A stretch of 64,000 nt of DNA from assembly GCF_003003175.1 (NCBI RefSeq), contig NZ_PVTY01000003.1, forward strand, positions 174,148 through 238,147. The letters are read 5' to 3'. Made by a program: the position numbers and the translations under genes. Under the pieces are notes generated by a model. It searched no databases. It was not told the DNA's origin and saw only the letters and a program-made list of their open reading frames with translations. The stretch's first letter is position 1, and each line of letters opens with the position of its first letter. The DNA comes from Nesterenkonia sandarakina. GTDB lineage: Bacteria; Actinomycetota; Actinomycetes; Actinomycetales; Micrococcaceae. Shown in pieces: positions 35,320-44,951 of the stretch.

Positions 35320-36342
35320 GTGAGCCAACAGCACCGAATCCCTGCAGACGCCGAGTCCAGCGCCGCCGTGGTGACGGGGGAGACCCCGCCCGCCTACCGT
35401 CCGGCACAGATCGACGACGACGGCGCGCGCCCGGCTCCGACCGCCGCTCCTGGCGTGGAGCAGGCCCCCGCGCGGGACCAGGCGGAGGAGAAGTCCGGGA
35501 AGAAGCGTCGGCTGCAGTACCCGCCGGCACCGGAGCCGCTGACGGTCCCGGTGATCGACAACCACGCCCATCTGGACTTCCGGGACGGGGAGATCACCGT
35601 CTCGGTGCAGCAGGCCCTGGATGCCGCTGCGGCCGTGGGTGTGGTCGGCGCGCTGTGCGTGGGCTACGACGTGGCCTCGTCGGAGTTCTCGGTGGACGCC
35701 GCCGCGAAGCACCCCGCACTGAAGGCGGCCGTCGCCCTGCATCCCAATGACGCGCCGGTGCTCGCCGCCCAGGGCGACTACGAGACCGCCTTCGCCCGGA
35801 TCACCGAGCTGGCCCGCCACGATCAGGTCGTCGCGATCGGCGAGACCGGTCTGGACTTCTATCGCACCGGCGAAGCGGGGATCGCGGCGCAGCGGCGCAG
35901 CTTCGAGGATCACATCGCGCTCGCCGTCGACCGGGGACTGGCCATGCAGATCCATGACCGCGAGGCCCACGCGGAGGTGGTCGAGGTGCTCAATGCCGCG
36001 CCCACCCTGCCCAGCGCGGTGGTCTTCCACTGCTTCTCCGGGGACGCGGACCTGGCCCGCCTGTGCAACGCCAACGGCTGGTACATGTCCTTCGCCGGCA
36101 CGGTCACCTTCAAGAATGCGCGCGCCCTGCGCGAGGCGCTTGCGATCGCGGATCCGCAGCTGATCCTGGTGGAGACCGACACTCCCTTCCTGACTCCACA
36201 TCCTTACCGCGGACAGCCCAACGCGCCGTATCTGATCCCGCAGACCCTGCGGCTGATGGCCGAGGTGCGCGGCACCAGCCTGGATTCGCTGTGCCAACAG
36301 GTCATGTTCAACACCACACAGGCCTATGGGAGCTGGACATGA
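35320..36342 (+). CDS. tatD: TatD-family metal-dependent hydrolase
   Basis: TIM-barrel deoxyribonuclease-type hydrolase of 340 aa. The metal motif HxH is in [10 protein letters not shown] near residue 84. [33 protein letters not shown] and [15 protein letters not shown] follow. The first 75 residues are an Ala/Pro/Glu-rich extension beyond the usual 260 aa. The stop overlaps the rsmA start (ATGA), so tatD and rsmA are translationally coupled, a conserved tatD-rsmA-ispE order. Confidence 0.94.
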   Translation: MSQQHRIPADAESSAAVVTGETPPAYRPAQIDDDGARPAPTAAPGVEQAPARDQAEEKSGKKRRLQYPPAPEPLTVPVIDNHAHLDFRDGEITVSVQQALDAAAAVGVVGALCVGYDVASSEFSVDAAAKHPALKAAVALHPNDAPVLAAQGDYETAFARITELARHDQVVAIGETGLDFYRTGEAGIAAQRRSFEDHIALAVDRGLAMQIHDREAHAEVVEVLNAAPTLPSAVVFHCFSGDADLARLCNANGWYMSFAGTVTFKNARALREALAIADPQLILVETDTPFLTPHPYRGQPNAPYLIPQTLRLMAEVRGTSLDSLCQQVMFNTTQAYGSWT

Positions 36343-37385
36343 GCGATCAGCAGACACCGGAAGAATCACCGCAGCCAGCCTCTGCGCAGGAGCCGGCCCA
36401 GCAGTCGCCGCCGCAGCTGCTCTCGGCCGCGCATGTCCGGGCGCTGGCCGACCAGCTCGGGGTGCGCCCGACCAAGCAGTGGGGGCAGAACTTCGTCATC
36501 GATCCCAATACGATCCGCCGGATCGTGAGCCTCGCCGACCTCGACGGCAGCGAGCACGTGCTGGAGGTCGGACCGGGGCTGGGCTCGCTCACCCTGGGCC
36601 TGCTGGACGAATCAGCACTGGTCAGCGCCGTGGAGATCGACCCCAAGCTGGCCGGTCAGCTCGCCGATACGGTGCAGCGGTTCCGCCCCGAACGTGCAGG
36701 CAATCTGCGCGTCATGGAGCAGGACGCGCTGAAGCTCACCCCCGAATCCTTCGCCGGCTTCGGCGACGGCGAGGGCCCGTCGGTCCTGGTCGCGAACCTG
36801 CCCTACAACGTGGCGGTCCCGGTGGTGCTGCACCTGCTCCAGATCCTGCCCTCGCTGCAGAAGGGCCTGGTCATGGTCCAGGAGGAGGTCGCAGACCGGC
36901 TCTGCGCGGGACCCGGCTCCAAGATCTACGGCGTCCCCAGTGTGAAGGCAGCCTGGGACACGAACATGCGCAAGGCCGGCGTGGTCGGCAAGCGCGTGTT
37001 CTGGCCCGAGCCACGCATCTCCTCCGGACTGGTCCGCTTCGACCGGCGCGCCGAGGCCTCCGCCGAGCTCGGCCGTGAAGAGGTCTTCGCCGTGATCGAC
37101 GCCGCCTTCGCCACCCGACGCAAGACCCTTCGCGCCTGCCTGGCCGGAATCGCCGGCTCGCCGACGCGCGCCGAGTCCGTGCTCCGTGCCGCCGGGGTGG
37201 ACCCCTCCGCCCGCGGCGAGACCCTCGACATCCACGGGTTCACCGCGATCGCCGCGGCCCTGCGCGACGCCCCGCCCGCAGCCGACCCCGCAGCGCAGGA
37301 CCCCGCGGTGGGCCCCGCGGGCCACGACGACGCGGCCGGCTCGGGTCCAGCTGACGCGGTCCCGCGTGTCAGTGGCGACCAGTAG
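36339..37385 (+). CDS. rsmA: 16S rRNA (adenine-1518/1519 N6)-dimethyltransferase
   Basis: Dimethylates two adjacent adenines near the 3' end of 16S rRNA. The 348-aa protein contains [18 protein letters not shown], the SAM motif [13 protein letters not shown] and the catalytic NLPY in [12 protein letters not shown], all diagnostic of KsgA/RsmA. The extremes are longer than usual: about 35 Gln/Pro/Ala-rich residues at the N-terminus and about 40 Ala/Asp/Pro-rich residues at the C-terminus. It overlaps the tatD stop by 4 nt and is followed 9 nt later by ispE. Confidence 0.97.
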   Translation: MSDQQTPEESPQPASAQEPAQQSPPQLLSAAHVRALADQLGVRPTKQWGQNFVIDPNTIRRIVSLADLDGSEHVLEVGPGLGSLTLGLLDESALVSAVEIDPKLAGQLADTVQRFRPERAGNLRVMEQDALKLTPESFAGFGDGEGPSVLVANLPYNVAVPVVLHLLQILPSLQKGLVMVQEEVADRLCAGPGSKIYGVPSVKAAWDTNMRKAGVVGKRVFWPEPRISSGLVRFDRRAEASAELGREEVFAVIDAAFATRRKTLRACLAGIAGSPTRAESVLRAAGVDPSARGETLDIHGFTAIAAALRDAPPAADPAAQDPAVGPAGHDDAAGSGPADAVPRVSGDQ

Positions 37386-37388
37386 GGT
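37383..37388 (+). promoter_or_regulatory. -10 box of leaderless ispE transcript
   Basis: TAGGGT ends 6 nt before ATG 37395. The context TAGG-T-CGAAGC-ATG recurs at pth. Confidence 0.45.
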
Positions 37389-37394
37389 CGAAGC

Positions 37395-38384
37395 ATGCGC
37401 GAAAGTGAATTCTTCGGACATGTCACCGCCGTGGCACCGGGCAAGATCAATGTGAGTCTGCGGGTCGGTCCGCTGCGCGAGGACGGCTACCACGAGGTCG
37501 CCACGCTCTACCTCGCGGTCTCGCTCTATGAAGAGGTCAGCGCCGCGCGCCGCGACGACGGCGCGATCACCGTGAGCCTCTCCGAGCGCTCGGCCTTCAC
37601 CGAGGTCCAGACCCGGGACCCGGAGACCCAGGAGATGGTCGCCGCCGCGATCCCGCTCGATGAGCGCAACCTCGTCTACCAGGCCGCCTCGAAGCTGCGC
37701 GCCCGGCTCGGCATCACCGACGGGGTGGACCTCACCATCACCAAGAACGTCCCTGTGGCGGGCGGAATGGGCGGAGGCTCCGCCGATGCCGCCGCCGCCC
37801 TGGTGGCCTGTTCGGCGCTCTGGGAGGCCGGCCTCTCCAAGGAGCAGCTCGCCGAGATCGGCTCCGAGCTCGGGGCCGACGTGCCCTTCGCGATCCTCGG
37901 CGGAGCCGCCGTGGGTCAAGGGGTGGGCGACGAGCTCTCGCCGCTGCTGACCCGTGGAGAGCTGCACCTGGTCCTCGTCCCGGCGAACACCGGGCTGTCC
38001 ACGCCCAGCGTGTACGCCAAGCTTGATGAGATGCGCGCGGAGGCCGGTGTGGAGGCCGAGGCGCCGGAACTGGACCCGGACCTCGTGCGGGCCGTGTGCA
38101 GCGCTGACGCCGAGCTGGTGGCGTCCTTGATGGCCAATGACCTCCAGGCCCCCGCCGTGGCCAGCCTGCCCTCCCTGGAGGACATGATGGACGTCGGCAT
38201 GATCGAAGGCGCGCTGCAGGGCATGGTGTCCGGCTCCGGGCCCACCCTGGTGTTCCTCGCCCGGGATGCGGAGGCCGCGCATCGGCTCTGCACCAGCTTC
38301 GAAGAGCGCACCGAGGTCTGGGCCATCCCGGTCACCGGTCCGGCCTCCGGGGCACGGCTGATCAACAGCCGCGACAACCACTAG
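37395..38384 (+). CDS. ispE: 4-diphosphocytidyl-2-C-methyl-D-erythritol kinase
   Basis: GHMP kinase of the non-mevalonate isoprenoid pathway; phosphorylates CDP-ME at the 2-hydroxyl. The 329-aa protein has the substrate-binding APGKINVSLRVGPLREDGYHEV at the N-terminus, the ATP loop PVAGGMGGGSADAAAALVA, and the third GHMP motif MVSGSGPTLVFL. It is slightly longer than average, with extra residues near 55-85. It may be read through from rsmA and also from its own leaderless promoter. A strong hairpin follows. Confidence 0.96.
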   Translation: MRESEFFGHVTAVAPGKINVSLRVGPLREDGYHEVATLYLAVSLYEEVSAARRDDGAITVSLSERSAFTEVQTRDPETQEMVAAAIPLDERNLVYQAASKLRARLGITDGVDLTITKNVPVAGGMGGGSADAAAALVACSALWEAGLSKEQLAEIGSELGADVPFAILGGAAVGQGVGDELSPLLTRGELHLVLVPANTGLSTPSVYAKLDEMRAEAGVEAEAPELDPDLVRAVCSADAELVASLMANDLQAPAVASLPSLEDMMDVGMIEGALQGMVSGSGPTLVFLARDAEAAHRLCTSFEERTEVWAIPVTGPASGARLINSRDNH

Positions 38385-38387
38385 GAC

Positions 38388-38425
38388 GTCGGACGGCCGC
38401 ACCCCGAAGGACGCGGCCGTCCGAC
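38388..38425. terminator. Bidirectional terminator hairpin
   Basis: Perfect 13-bp arms (GTCGGACGGCCGC and its complement) around a 12-nt loop, exactly between the convergent ispE and ABC-F genes. No T-tract, as is common in high-GC actinobacteria. Confidence 0.72.
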
Positions 38426-38430
38426 CAGCC

Positions 38431-40299
38431 TCAGCCGACCTTTTCGGAGAGCTCCAGCCAGCGTTCCTCGAGCTTCTCGTTCTCGCCCTGCAGCCGGGTC
38501 ACATCGGCGGTGAGCTTGCCCAGGCCTTCGAAGTCGCTCGGATCATGATCGGTCATCTGACGCTGCTTCTTCTCGATCTGCGTGATCAGCTTCTGCATCT
38601 TGCGCTCAAGGGCGCCGACCTCCTTGCGCACCTCACGCTCCTCGGCGCTGCTCAGCTGCGGGGCGCCCGAGGAGGGCGTGGAGGCAGACTTCTTCGCCTC
38701 GCGGCGTGCCGCTGCCGCGGCCTTGCCGGATCCGCCGCCCGCGCCGCCGGAACCTGACGCGCTCGAGCCGGCGGACTCCGCCGAGGCGCCGTTTGCCCGC
38801 GCGGCCTTGAGTCGGAGGTACTCCTCCACGCCGCCGGGCACATGGCGCATCCGACCGTCGAAGATCGCGTACTGCTGATCGGTCACGCGCTCGAGCAGGT
38901 ACCGGTCGTGGGAGACCACGATCAGCGTGCCCGGCCAGGAGTCCAGCAGGTCCTCCATGGCGGCGAGCATGTCGATGTCGAGATCGTTCGTGGGCTCATC
39001 GAGGATCATCACGTTGGGCTCGGAGAGCAGCACCAGGAGCAGCTGCAGACGTCGTCGTTGTCCGCCGGAGAGCTCGCCGACCCGGGCCGAGAGGTGAGCG
39101 GTGGAGAAGCCGAGGCGCTCCAGCAGCTGCGCCGGGGTGTGCTCCTTGCCGTCGATGACCACCTGGGTCTTCTCACGGGCCAGCACCTCGCGGACCCGGT
39201 CACCCTCGATGTCGGCCAGCTGGGAGAACTGCTGGTCCAGGGTGGCCAGGCGCACGGTCTTGCCGCGCTTGACCCGGCCGGCGTCGGGCTCGAGCTTCCC
39301 GGCGATCAGGTTGAGCAGCGTGGACTTCCCGGCGCCGTTGGCACCGAGGATGCCGGTGCGCTCGCCCGGGCCGATCCGCCAGGTGACCTCGTTGAGGATC
39401 GGCTTGCTGCCGAAGGCGATGGAGACGTCGAGGACGTCGACCACGTCCTTGCCCAGCCGGGCGGTGGCCATCTTCTTCAGCTCGATCGGATTGCGCGGGG
39501 GAGGCACGTCGGCGATGAGCTCGTTGGCCGCCTCGATGCGGAACTTCGGCTTGGTGCTGCGGGCGGGAGCGCCGCGGCGCAGCCAGGCGAGCTCCTTCTT
39601 CATCAAGTTCTGCCGCTTGGCCTCCACGGTGGCCGCCTGACGGTCACGTTCCACGCGCTGCAGCACGTACGCCGCGTAGCCGCCGTCGAACGGCTCGACC
39701 ATGCCGTCGTGGACCTCCCAGGTGGTGGTGCTGATCTCGTCGAGGAACCAGCGGTCGTGCGTGACCACCAGCAGTCCGCCGGAGCTGCGCGGCCAGCGCC
39801 GGTTCAGGTGGTTCGCCAGCCAGGAGATGCCTTCCACGTCGAGGTGGTTCGTCGGCTCATCCAGGGCGATGATGTCCCATTCGCCCACCAGCAGCTTGGC
39901 CAGCGCGACGCGGCGGCGCTGCCCGCCGGAGAGCTCGGAGATCTTCGACTCCCAGGGGATGTCGGAGACCAGTCCGGCGATCACGTCGCGGATCTTCGCA
40001 TCCGACGCCCATTCGTGGTCGTCGGCATCACCCACCACCGAATAGCCCACCGTGTGCTCGTCGAGGAGGTCATCGGACTGGTCCAGGACGCCGAACTGAA
40101 CGCCCTTGCGCCGAGTGACCTGCCCCGAGTCGGGTTCCAGCCGGCCGGTGAGCATGGCCAGCAGCGATGATTTGCCGTCACCGTTGCGACCGACGACGCC
40201 GACGCGGTCGCCCTCGTTGATGCCGATGGTCACCGAGTTGAAGACGGTGCGAGTAGGGAATTCCAGGTGTAGGGCCTCGGCCCCGAGAAGATGTGCCAC
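38431..40299 (-). CDS. ABC-F family ATPase (Uup/EttA-like)
   Basis: A soluble tandem ABC ATPase of 622 aa. First Walker A VGRNGDGKSSL (about residues 37-47) and signature LSGGQRRRVALAKLL; second Walker A GANGAGKSTLL and signature LSGGQRRRLQLLLVLL; Walker B LDEPTNHLD and LDEPTNDLD. No membrane part. The C-terminal 80 residues form a Uup-type coiled coil after a Ser/Gly/Ala linker. ABC-F proteins act on ribosomes or DNA/peptidyl transfer. The GTG at 40299 has TACCCT six nt upstream; longer frames upstream lack support. Confidence 0.94.
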   Translation of the reverse strand: MAHLLGAEALHLEFPTRTVFNSVTIGINEGDRVGVVGRNGDGKSSLLAMLTGRLEPDSGQVTRRKGVQFGVLDQSDDLLDEHTVGYSVVGDADDHEWASDAKIRDVIAGLVSDIPWESKISELSGGQRRRVALAKLLVGEWDIIALDEPTNHLDVEGISWLANHLNRRWPRSSGGLLVVTHDRWFLDEISTTTWEVHDGMVEPFDGGYAAYVLQRVERDRQAATVEAKRQNLMKKELAWLRRGAPARSTKPKFRIEAANELIADVPPPRNPIELKKMATARLGKDVVDVLDVSIAFGSKPILNEVTWRIGPGERTGILGANGAGKSTLLNLIAGKLEPDAGRVKRGKTVRLATLDQQFSQLADIEGDRVREVLAREKTQVVIDGKEHTPAQLLERLGFSTAHLSARVGELSGGQRRRLQLLLVLLSEPNVMILDEPTNDLDIDMLAAMEDLLDSWPGTLIVVSHDRYLLERVTDQQYAIFDGRMRHVPGGVEEYLRLKAARANGASAESAGSSASGSGGAGGGSGKAAAAARREAKKSASTPSSGAPQLSSAEEREVRKEVGALERKMQKLITQIEKKQRQMTDHDPSDFEGLGKLTADVTRLQGENEKLEERWLELSEKVG

Positions 40300-40305
40300 C
40301 CATCC

Positions 40306-40311
40306 AGGGTA
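40306..40311 (-). promoter_or_regulatory. -10 box of leaderless ABC-F transcript
   Basis: TACCCT on the minus strand ends 6 nt before GTG 40299. Confidence 0.45.
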
Positions 40312-40486
40312 ATGCCACGGTCCCGCCCCGGTTTCATCGCGCCGTTTCGACGCACGGCCGCCCCTGCGTTTCATCCCGCGTTTCCCGCGGTTTCATCTCG
40401 TGAGTCACCACATGCGAAGATGGACCAGCGCGTGGCCGGAGATGAGGATGTTCGCAGCGCCGAGCACTCTCGGACCGCCGTCGCAC

Positions 40487-40558
40487 TCCGCCTTGGTGTA
40501 ATGGCAGCACGCCAGCCTTTGGAGCTGTGCAGTCTAGGTTCGAATCCTAGAGGCGGAA
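40487..40558 (+). tRNA. tRNA-Gln (TTG anticodon)
   Basis: A 72-nt tRNA. The acceptor arms TCCGCCT (40487-40493) and AGGCGGA (40551-40557) pair fully, with discriminator A at 40558. The T arm is CTAGG-TTCGAAT-CCTAG. The anticodon loop CTTTGGA (40517-40523) places TTG at 40519-40521. The bottom of the anticodon stem has one C-U mismatch. CCA is not encoded. Location just upstream of glmU is the usual actinobacterial position. Confidence 0.93.
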
Positions 40559-40626
40559 CGGCAATCTAGATCGCCGGGCCTGCCTACACTGGGGAGTCCC
40601 ATGAACCGCGTCAAGGAGCAGCCTTC

Positions 40627-42111
40627 GTGACCAACGCCCAGCCCACCCAGCCCACCGCCGTGATCGTCCTCGCGGCCGGAGCCGGGACCCGGATGAAATC
40701 CAGCACGCCGAAGATCATGCACCCGATGGGTGGCGTCTCGATGATCGGACACGCGCTGGCCGCCGCGAAGGGTCTGGACCCGCACCACCTGGTCGCCGTC
40801 GTGCGGCACCAGCGCGAGAAGGTCGCCGGGCATATCGCCGCCCTCGAGCCGCGCGCCGTGATCGCCGATCAGGATGAGGTCCCCGGCACCGGCCGCGCCG
40901 TGGCCTGCGCCCTGGAGGCGCTCACCGCCGCAGGAGCCCCCGCCGAGACCGGCACCGTCGTCGTCACCTACGGCGATGTGCCGCTGCTGCAGACCCAGAT
41001 GCTCGCCGAGCTCGTCGACACCCATGAGCGCGACCGCAACGCCGTGACCGTGCTGACCGCGGTGCTCGACGACGCCGCCGGCTACGGCCGGATCCTGCGC
41101 AGCCAGGAGAACCCGCAGGACGTGCTCGGGATCGTGGAGCATAAGGACGCCACCGCGCAGCAGCGCAGCATCACCGAGATCAACTCCGGGATCTACGCCT
41201 TCGACGCCGCCGTGCTCACCCGCGCCCTGGCCCAGGTCACCACCGACAACGCGCAGGGCGAGATGTACCTCACCGACGTGCTCTCCATCGCCCGCGCCGA
41301 GGGCGGACGGGTCTCGGCCGTGGTCACCGAAGATCGCTGGCAGGTCGAAGGCGCCAATGACCGGGTCCAGCTGCAGGCGCTCGGCGCCGAGATGAACCGC
41401 CGCATCGTGGAGCGGGCCATGCGTGCCGGCACCACCGTGATCGACCCGTCCACCACCTGGATCGACGCCACCGTCACCCTGGAGGAGGACACCACGATCC
41501 TGCCCGGGACCCAGCTCCACGGCGCCACCCACATCAGCCGCAATGCGGTCATCGGCCCGGACACCACACTGACCGACGTGATCGTCGGGGAGGCCGCCAC
41601 GCTGACCCGGGTCCACGGCTCCGGAGCCCAGATCGGCGCCGGCGCCAGCGTGGGACCGTACACGTACATCCGCCCGGGCACCGTGCTGGGCGACGAGGGC
41701 AAGATCGGCGCCTTCTACGAGACCAAGAACGTGGACATCGGACGCGGCAGCAAGCTCAGCCACCTGGGCTACGCGGGGGATGCCACCATCGGCGAGTTCA
41801 CCAACATCGGCTGCGGCAACATCACCGCCAACTACGACGGTGTGAACAAGCACCGGACGCAGATCGGCTCCCACGTGCGGACCAGCTCGAACACGGTCTT
41901 CGTCGCCCCCGTCTCGGTGGGCGACGGCGCCTACACCGGCGCGGGCGCCGTGGTGCGCAAGGACGTGCCCGCCGGAGCAATGGCGCTCTCCATCGCCCCG
42001 CAGCGCAACGCCGAGGGCTGGGTCCAGGCCAAACGCCCCGGATCCGCAGCAGCCGACGCCGCGCAGGCCACCCGGCCCGACGCCGGCAGCACCCGGCACG
42101 ACGCCGGCTAG
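40627..42111 (+). CDS. glmU: Bifunctional N-acetylglucosamine-1-phosphate uridyltransferase/glucosamine-1-phosphate acetyltransferase
   Basis: Makes UDP-GlcNAc for peptidoglycan in two steps. The 494-aa protein has an N-terminal pyrophosphorylase domain (LAAGAGTRMKSSTPKIMHPMGG, VTYGDVPLLQ, EINSGIYAFD) and a C-terminal left-handed beta-helix with hexapeptide repeats and the acetyltransferase segment GNITANYDGVNKHRTQIG. The C-terminal 30 residues are an Ala/Asp-rich tail. The GTG start is preceded by AAGGAG at 40613-40618. TACACT near 40585 is a possible -10. Probably co-transcribed with prs. Confidence 0.97.
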   Translation: MTNAQPTQPTAVIVLAAGAGTRMKSSTPKIMHPMGGVSMIGHALAAAKGLDPHHLVAVVRHQREKVAGHIAALEPRAVIADQDEVPGTGRAVACALEALTAAGAPAETGTVVVTYGDVPLLQTQMLAELVDTHERDRNAVTVLTAVLDDAAGYGRILRSQENPQDVLGIVEHKDATAQQRSITEINSGIYAFDAAVLTRALAQVTTDNAQGEMYLTDVLSIARAEGGRVSAVVTEDRWQVEGANDRVQLQALGAEMNRRIVERAMRAGTTVIDPSTTWIDATVTLEEDTTILPGTQLHGATHISRNAVIGPDTTLTDVIVGEAATLTRVHGSGAQIGAGASVGPYTYIRPGTVLGDEGKIGAFYETKNVDIGRGSKLSHLGYAGDATIGEFTNIGCGNITANYDGVNKHRTQIGSHVRTSSNTVFVAPVSVGDGAYTGAGAVVRKDVPAGAMALSIAPQRNAEGWVQAKRPGSAAADAAQATRPDAGSTRHDAG

Positions 42112-42167
42112 AGACCACCTACTTCACCCACCCACACCAGCAACGCCGGCGAGAGGCAACAACACCC

Positions 42168-43148
42168 ATGGACGAAATCAGGCTGAGCGGGGAAAAGACC
42201 CTGGTGCTGGCATCCGGGCGCGCGCACCCGGAGCTGGCCGAGGCGATCGCCAAGGAGCTCGGCACCGAGCTGCTGCCGATCAGCGCCTACGACTTCGCCA
42301 ACGGCGAGATCTACGTCCGGTCCTCGGAGTCGGTCCGCGGCAAGGACATCTTCCTGCTGCAGTCCCACCCGGCGCCGATGAACAACTGGCTCATGGAACA
42401 GCTCATCATGGTCGACTCGATGAAGCGGGCCTCGGCCAAGCGGATCACCGTGGTCTCGCCCTTCTATCCCTATGCGCGTCAGGACAAGAAGGGTCGAGGC
42501 CGTGAACCGATCTCGGCGCGACTGGTCGCTGACCTCTACAAGGCTGCCGGCGCGGATCGGATCATGAGCGTGGACCTGCACACGGCGCAGATCCAGGGCT
42601 TCTTCGACGGTCCGGTGGACCACCTCTTCGCGGTGCCGCTGCTGGCTGATCACATCCGTGGTCGCGTCGCCGAGGACGAGGTCACCGTGGTCTCCCCGGA
42701 CACCGGTCGCGTCCGCGTCGCCGAGCAGTGGGCGGAGCGCCTGGGAGGTGCGCCGCTGGCCTTCGTGCACAAGACCCGCGACGTCACCCAGCCCAATAAG
42801 GCCGTCTCCAAGCAGGTCGTGGGTCAGGTCGAGGGTCGCACCTGCGTGCTCATCGACGACATGATCGACACCGGCGGCACCATCTCCGGCGCCGTGCAGG
42901 TGCTCAAGGACGCCGGCGCCAAGGATGTCATCATCGCGGCGACCCACGCGGTGTTCTCCGACCCGGCCGCCGAGCGGCTGGCGAACTGCGGTGCCCGCGA
43001 GATCGTGGTGACCGACACGCTGCCGATCCCCGAGGACAAGCGCTTCGAGACGCTCACGGTGCTCTCCATCGCGCCGATCCTGGCTCGCGCGATCAAGGAG
43101 GTCTTCACCGACGGCTCGGTGACCTCGCTCTTCGACGGTCACGCATAA
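42168..43148 (+). CDS. prs: Ribose-phosphate pyrophosphokinase (PRPP synthase)
   Basis: Makes PRPP from ribose-5-phosphate and ATP for nucleotide, His and Trp synthesis. The 326-aa protein has the class I PRPP synthase signatures VVSPFYPYARQDKKGRGREPISAR, VDLHTAQIQGFFDGPVDHL and the PRPP-binding loop VLIDDMIDTGGTI. Length is standard. glmU lies 56 nt upstream. The usual next genes in this lineage, rplY and pth, are displaced to 57.8 kb by the catabolic island. Confidence 0.97.
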   Translation: MDEIRLSGEKTLVLASGRAHPELAEAIAKELGTELLPISAYDFANGEIYVRSSESVRGKDIFLLQSHPAPMNNWLMEQLIMVDSMKRASAKRITVVSPFYPYARQDKKGRGREPISARLVADLYKAAGADRIMSVDLHTAQIQGFFDGPVDHLFAVPLLADHIRGRVAEDEVTVVSPDTGRVRVAEQWAERLGGAPLAFVHKTRDVTQPNKAVSKQVVGQVEGRTCVLIDDMIDTGGTISGAVQVLKDAGAKDVIIAATHAVFSDPAAERLANCGAREIVVTDTLPIPEDKRFETLTVLSIAPILARAIKEVFTDGSVTSLFDGHA

Positions 43149-43174
43149 GCACCAGCTGCACCCCACCGTCATCA

Positions 43175-43248
43175 CGTTGAGGGGCGGGTTCTGCGACCAT
43201 CTGAGGCCTCGAGCGGCGTCAGATACCCGCAGAATCCGCCCCTCAACG
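43175..43248. terminator. Large hairpin after prs
   Basis: Arms 43175-43195 and 43228-43248 are complementary at 20 of 21 positions, and an inner ATCTGA/TCAGAT pair extends the stem. It lies between convergent prs and the TetR gene at the left edge of the catabolic island; probably a bidirectional terminator. Confidence 0.7.
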
Positions 43249-43265
43249 CGTGTGGGGGAGGGGGA

Positions 43266-43907
43266 TCAGCTCTGGGGCTGGGTGGCCCAGGCGACGACGA
43301 CGTCGCCGATGAACCGACGCATATGCGCCTGGCGGGCCTCGGTGGTGAAGTCCGGATCGAAGAGGTGCCCGAAGGTGTAGCGGTTCGCGACCTGGAAGAC
43401 GCAGTAGGAGCTGATCAACAGGTGCAGGTCCAGCGCGTTGACCTCTTCGCGGAAGGCGCCCTGCTTCTTTCCCTCGGCGATGATCCCGTCCAGGATCGTC
43501 ACGGCCGGCTGTCCGAGGTCGCCGAGGGTCTCCAGCTTCCGGATGAACTTGCCGCGGTGGATGTTCTCGATCGAGACCAGCCTGATGAAGGCGGAGTTGC
43601 GCAGGTGGTGCTCATAGGTCAGCTCCGCGAGCTGGCGCAGCGCGTCGATCGGCTGCATCTCGTCGACGTGCAGTGACTGCTCGGCCTTGCGGATGCCGCG
43701 GTAGGCGTTCTCCAGCACCGCAAGATAGAGCTTCTCCTTGCCGCCGAAGTAGTAGTAGATCATCCGCTTGGTGGTGCGGGTGCGGCGCGCGATCTCATCG
43801 ATCCTGGCGCCGGAATACCCATCGTCGGCGAAGGCCTCGGTGGCCACCGCCAGGACCTCTGCGCGGGTGCGCACGGCGTCTCGCTGTCGGGCGGGCGTCT
43901 GCGTCAC
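43266..43907 (-). CDS. TetR-family regulator of the TRAP/shikimate operon
   Basis: A 213-aa repressor-type protein. The HTH lies at about residues 15-60 (VLAVATEAFADDGYSGARIDEIARRTRTTKRMIYYYFGGKEKLY). GTG 43907 is chosen because GAGGAG lies 6 nt upstream; an ATG at 43973 that overlaps the preceding stop (ATGA) is an alternative adding 22 residues. It is the last gene of the run dctQ-dctM-qsuD-dctP-PTE-tetR, all on one strand, so it probably regulates its own operon. The AATGTA-N8-TACRTT repeats at 48754 and 53852 are candidate targets (inference). Confidence 0.9.
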   Translation of the reverse strand: MTQTPARQRDAVRTRAEVLAVATEAFADDGYSGARIDEIARRTRTTKRMIYYYFGGKEKLYLAVLENAYRGIRKAEQSLHVDEMQPIDALRQLAELTYEHHLRNSAFIRLVSIENIHRGKFIRKLETLGDLGQPAVTILDGIIAEGKKQGAFREEVNALDLHLLISSYCVFQVANRYTFGHLFDPDFTTEARQAHMRRFIGDVVVAWATQPQS

Positions 43908-43969
43908 TGGATTCTCCTCTGGCTCAGCCGCGACAGTATCAGATGCTTCACCGCCAGGCCTGCAGTCGC

Positions 43970-44941
43970 TCATGCTCCTGTCAGCATCCTGCGTGGATTC
44001 TCCACCATCAGTCGATGCTCCAGGGCAGAGTCCATCCCCTGCGCCCGCAGCCGGGGCAGGATGCGTCGATGCAGGTGATCCATCCGCCAGTGCGGGGCGT
44101 GCACCGCACGCCAGGAGGGCGGAGTGATCCGGCTGAAGACCGCCGCGTCGTGGGAGAGCAGCAGCTGGTCTTCGAAGCCGAGCTCCAGCAGGGCCAGCAG
44201 CATCCTGATCCGGTCCTCGTCGGAACCGGTGTGGCGCATCCCGAAGCGGTCGAAGCCGAGGAAGGACCCTGCCCGGGCGAGCTCCTTGAGGTACTCCAGA
44301 TCGGTGGAGTCTCCGCTGTGGCCGATCACCACCCGGGTCAGATCCACGCCGAGGCGCCCGAGCAGCCGCTGCTGGTCGAGGCCTCCGCGCGAGCTCGGAT
44401 CCGAGTGGGTGGTGATCGGAACGCCGGTGATCCGGTGCGCCTGGGCCGCCGCGGTGAAGACCTGGGCGACGTCGTCGGTGATCCCGGCCTTGTCCGAGCA
44501 GACCTTGATGATCGCCGCCCGCAGCTCGGTGCCGGCGATGCCGGTCTGGATGTCGCCCAGGAACAGCCGCAGCAGCGGATCGGGGCCCTCGACCAGTCGA
44601 CCCGGGCCGTTGAGATGGAAGAAGTGCGGCAGCACGTCGCTGGTGTACCAGCCCGTGGCCGCCAGGATGCGGACCGAGGTGCGGCGGGCCAGTTCAGCGA
44701 CCCGCCGCACGTCTCGTCCGAGACCGGGGACGGTGAGGTCCACGATCGTCTCTACGCCCAGCTGGCTGAGTCCCTGCAGCTGCGCCTCCGCCGCGGCCAT
44801 CACGGCCTCGGCATCCCATTCCGGATGCGGGAGATCCCGATCCAGCTGGGGGTCGCCGACGATGAGGTGCTCGTGGACCAGAGTGGTGCCCAGCTGCGCG
44901 CCGGACACCTCCCCGGTCAGCGTGGGGATCATGCTGGACAT
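43970..44941 (-). CDS. Phosphotriesterase-family metal-dependent hydrolase
   Basis: A 323-aa amidohydrolase-superfamily protein of the PTE family. The first metal motif HEHL is in LGTTLVHEHLIVGDP. The bridging lysine is probably in AAIIKVCSD, followed by PITTHSDPSS, VVIGHSGDSTDLEYL and LLLSHDAAVFSR, which supply the remaining metal ligands. Most PTE homologues are lactonases rather than true phosphotriesterases. In an operon with shikimate dehydrogenase and a TRAP transporter, hydrolysis of a lactone or ester of a cyclic hydroxy acid is an attractive guess. The substrate is not known. Confidence 0.88.
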   Translation of the reverse strand: MSSMIPTLTGEVSGAQLGTTLVHEHLIVGDPQLDRDLPHPEWDAEAVMAAAEAQLQGLSQLGVETIVDLTVPGLGRDVRRVAELARRTSVRILAATGWYTSDVLPHFFHLNGPGRLVEGPDPLLRLFLGDIQTGIAGTELRAAIIKVCSDKAGITDDVAQVFTAAAQAHRITGVPITTHSDPSSRGGLDQQRLLGRLGVDLTRVVIGHSGDSTDLEYLKELARAGSFLGFDRFGMRHTGSDEDRIRMLLALLELGFEDQLLLSHDAAVFSRITPPSWRAVHAPHWRMDHLHRRILPRLRAQGMDSALEHRLMVENPRRMLTGA

Positions 44942-44951
44942 AGAGATCGAA

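Noticed and set aside
43908..43973. TetR start at ATG 43973 with an ATGA overlap
   Set aside because: The AGGAG there is only 1 nt from the ATG, whereas GTG 43907 has GAGGAG at 6 nt and begins close to the HTH domain; kept only as an alternative.
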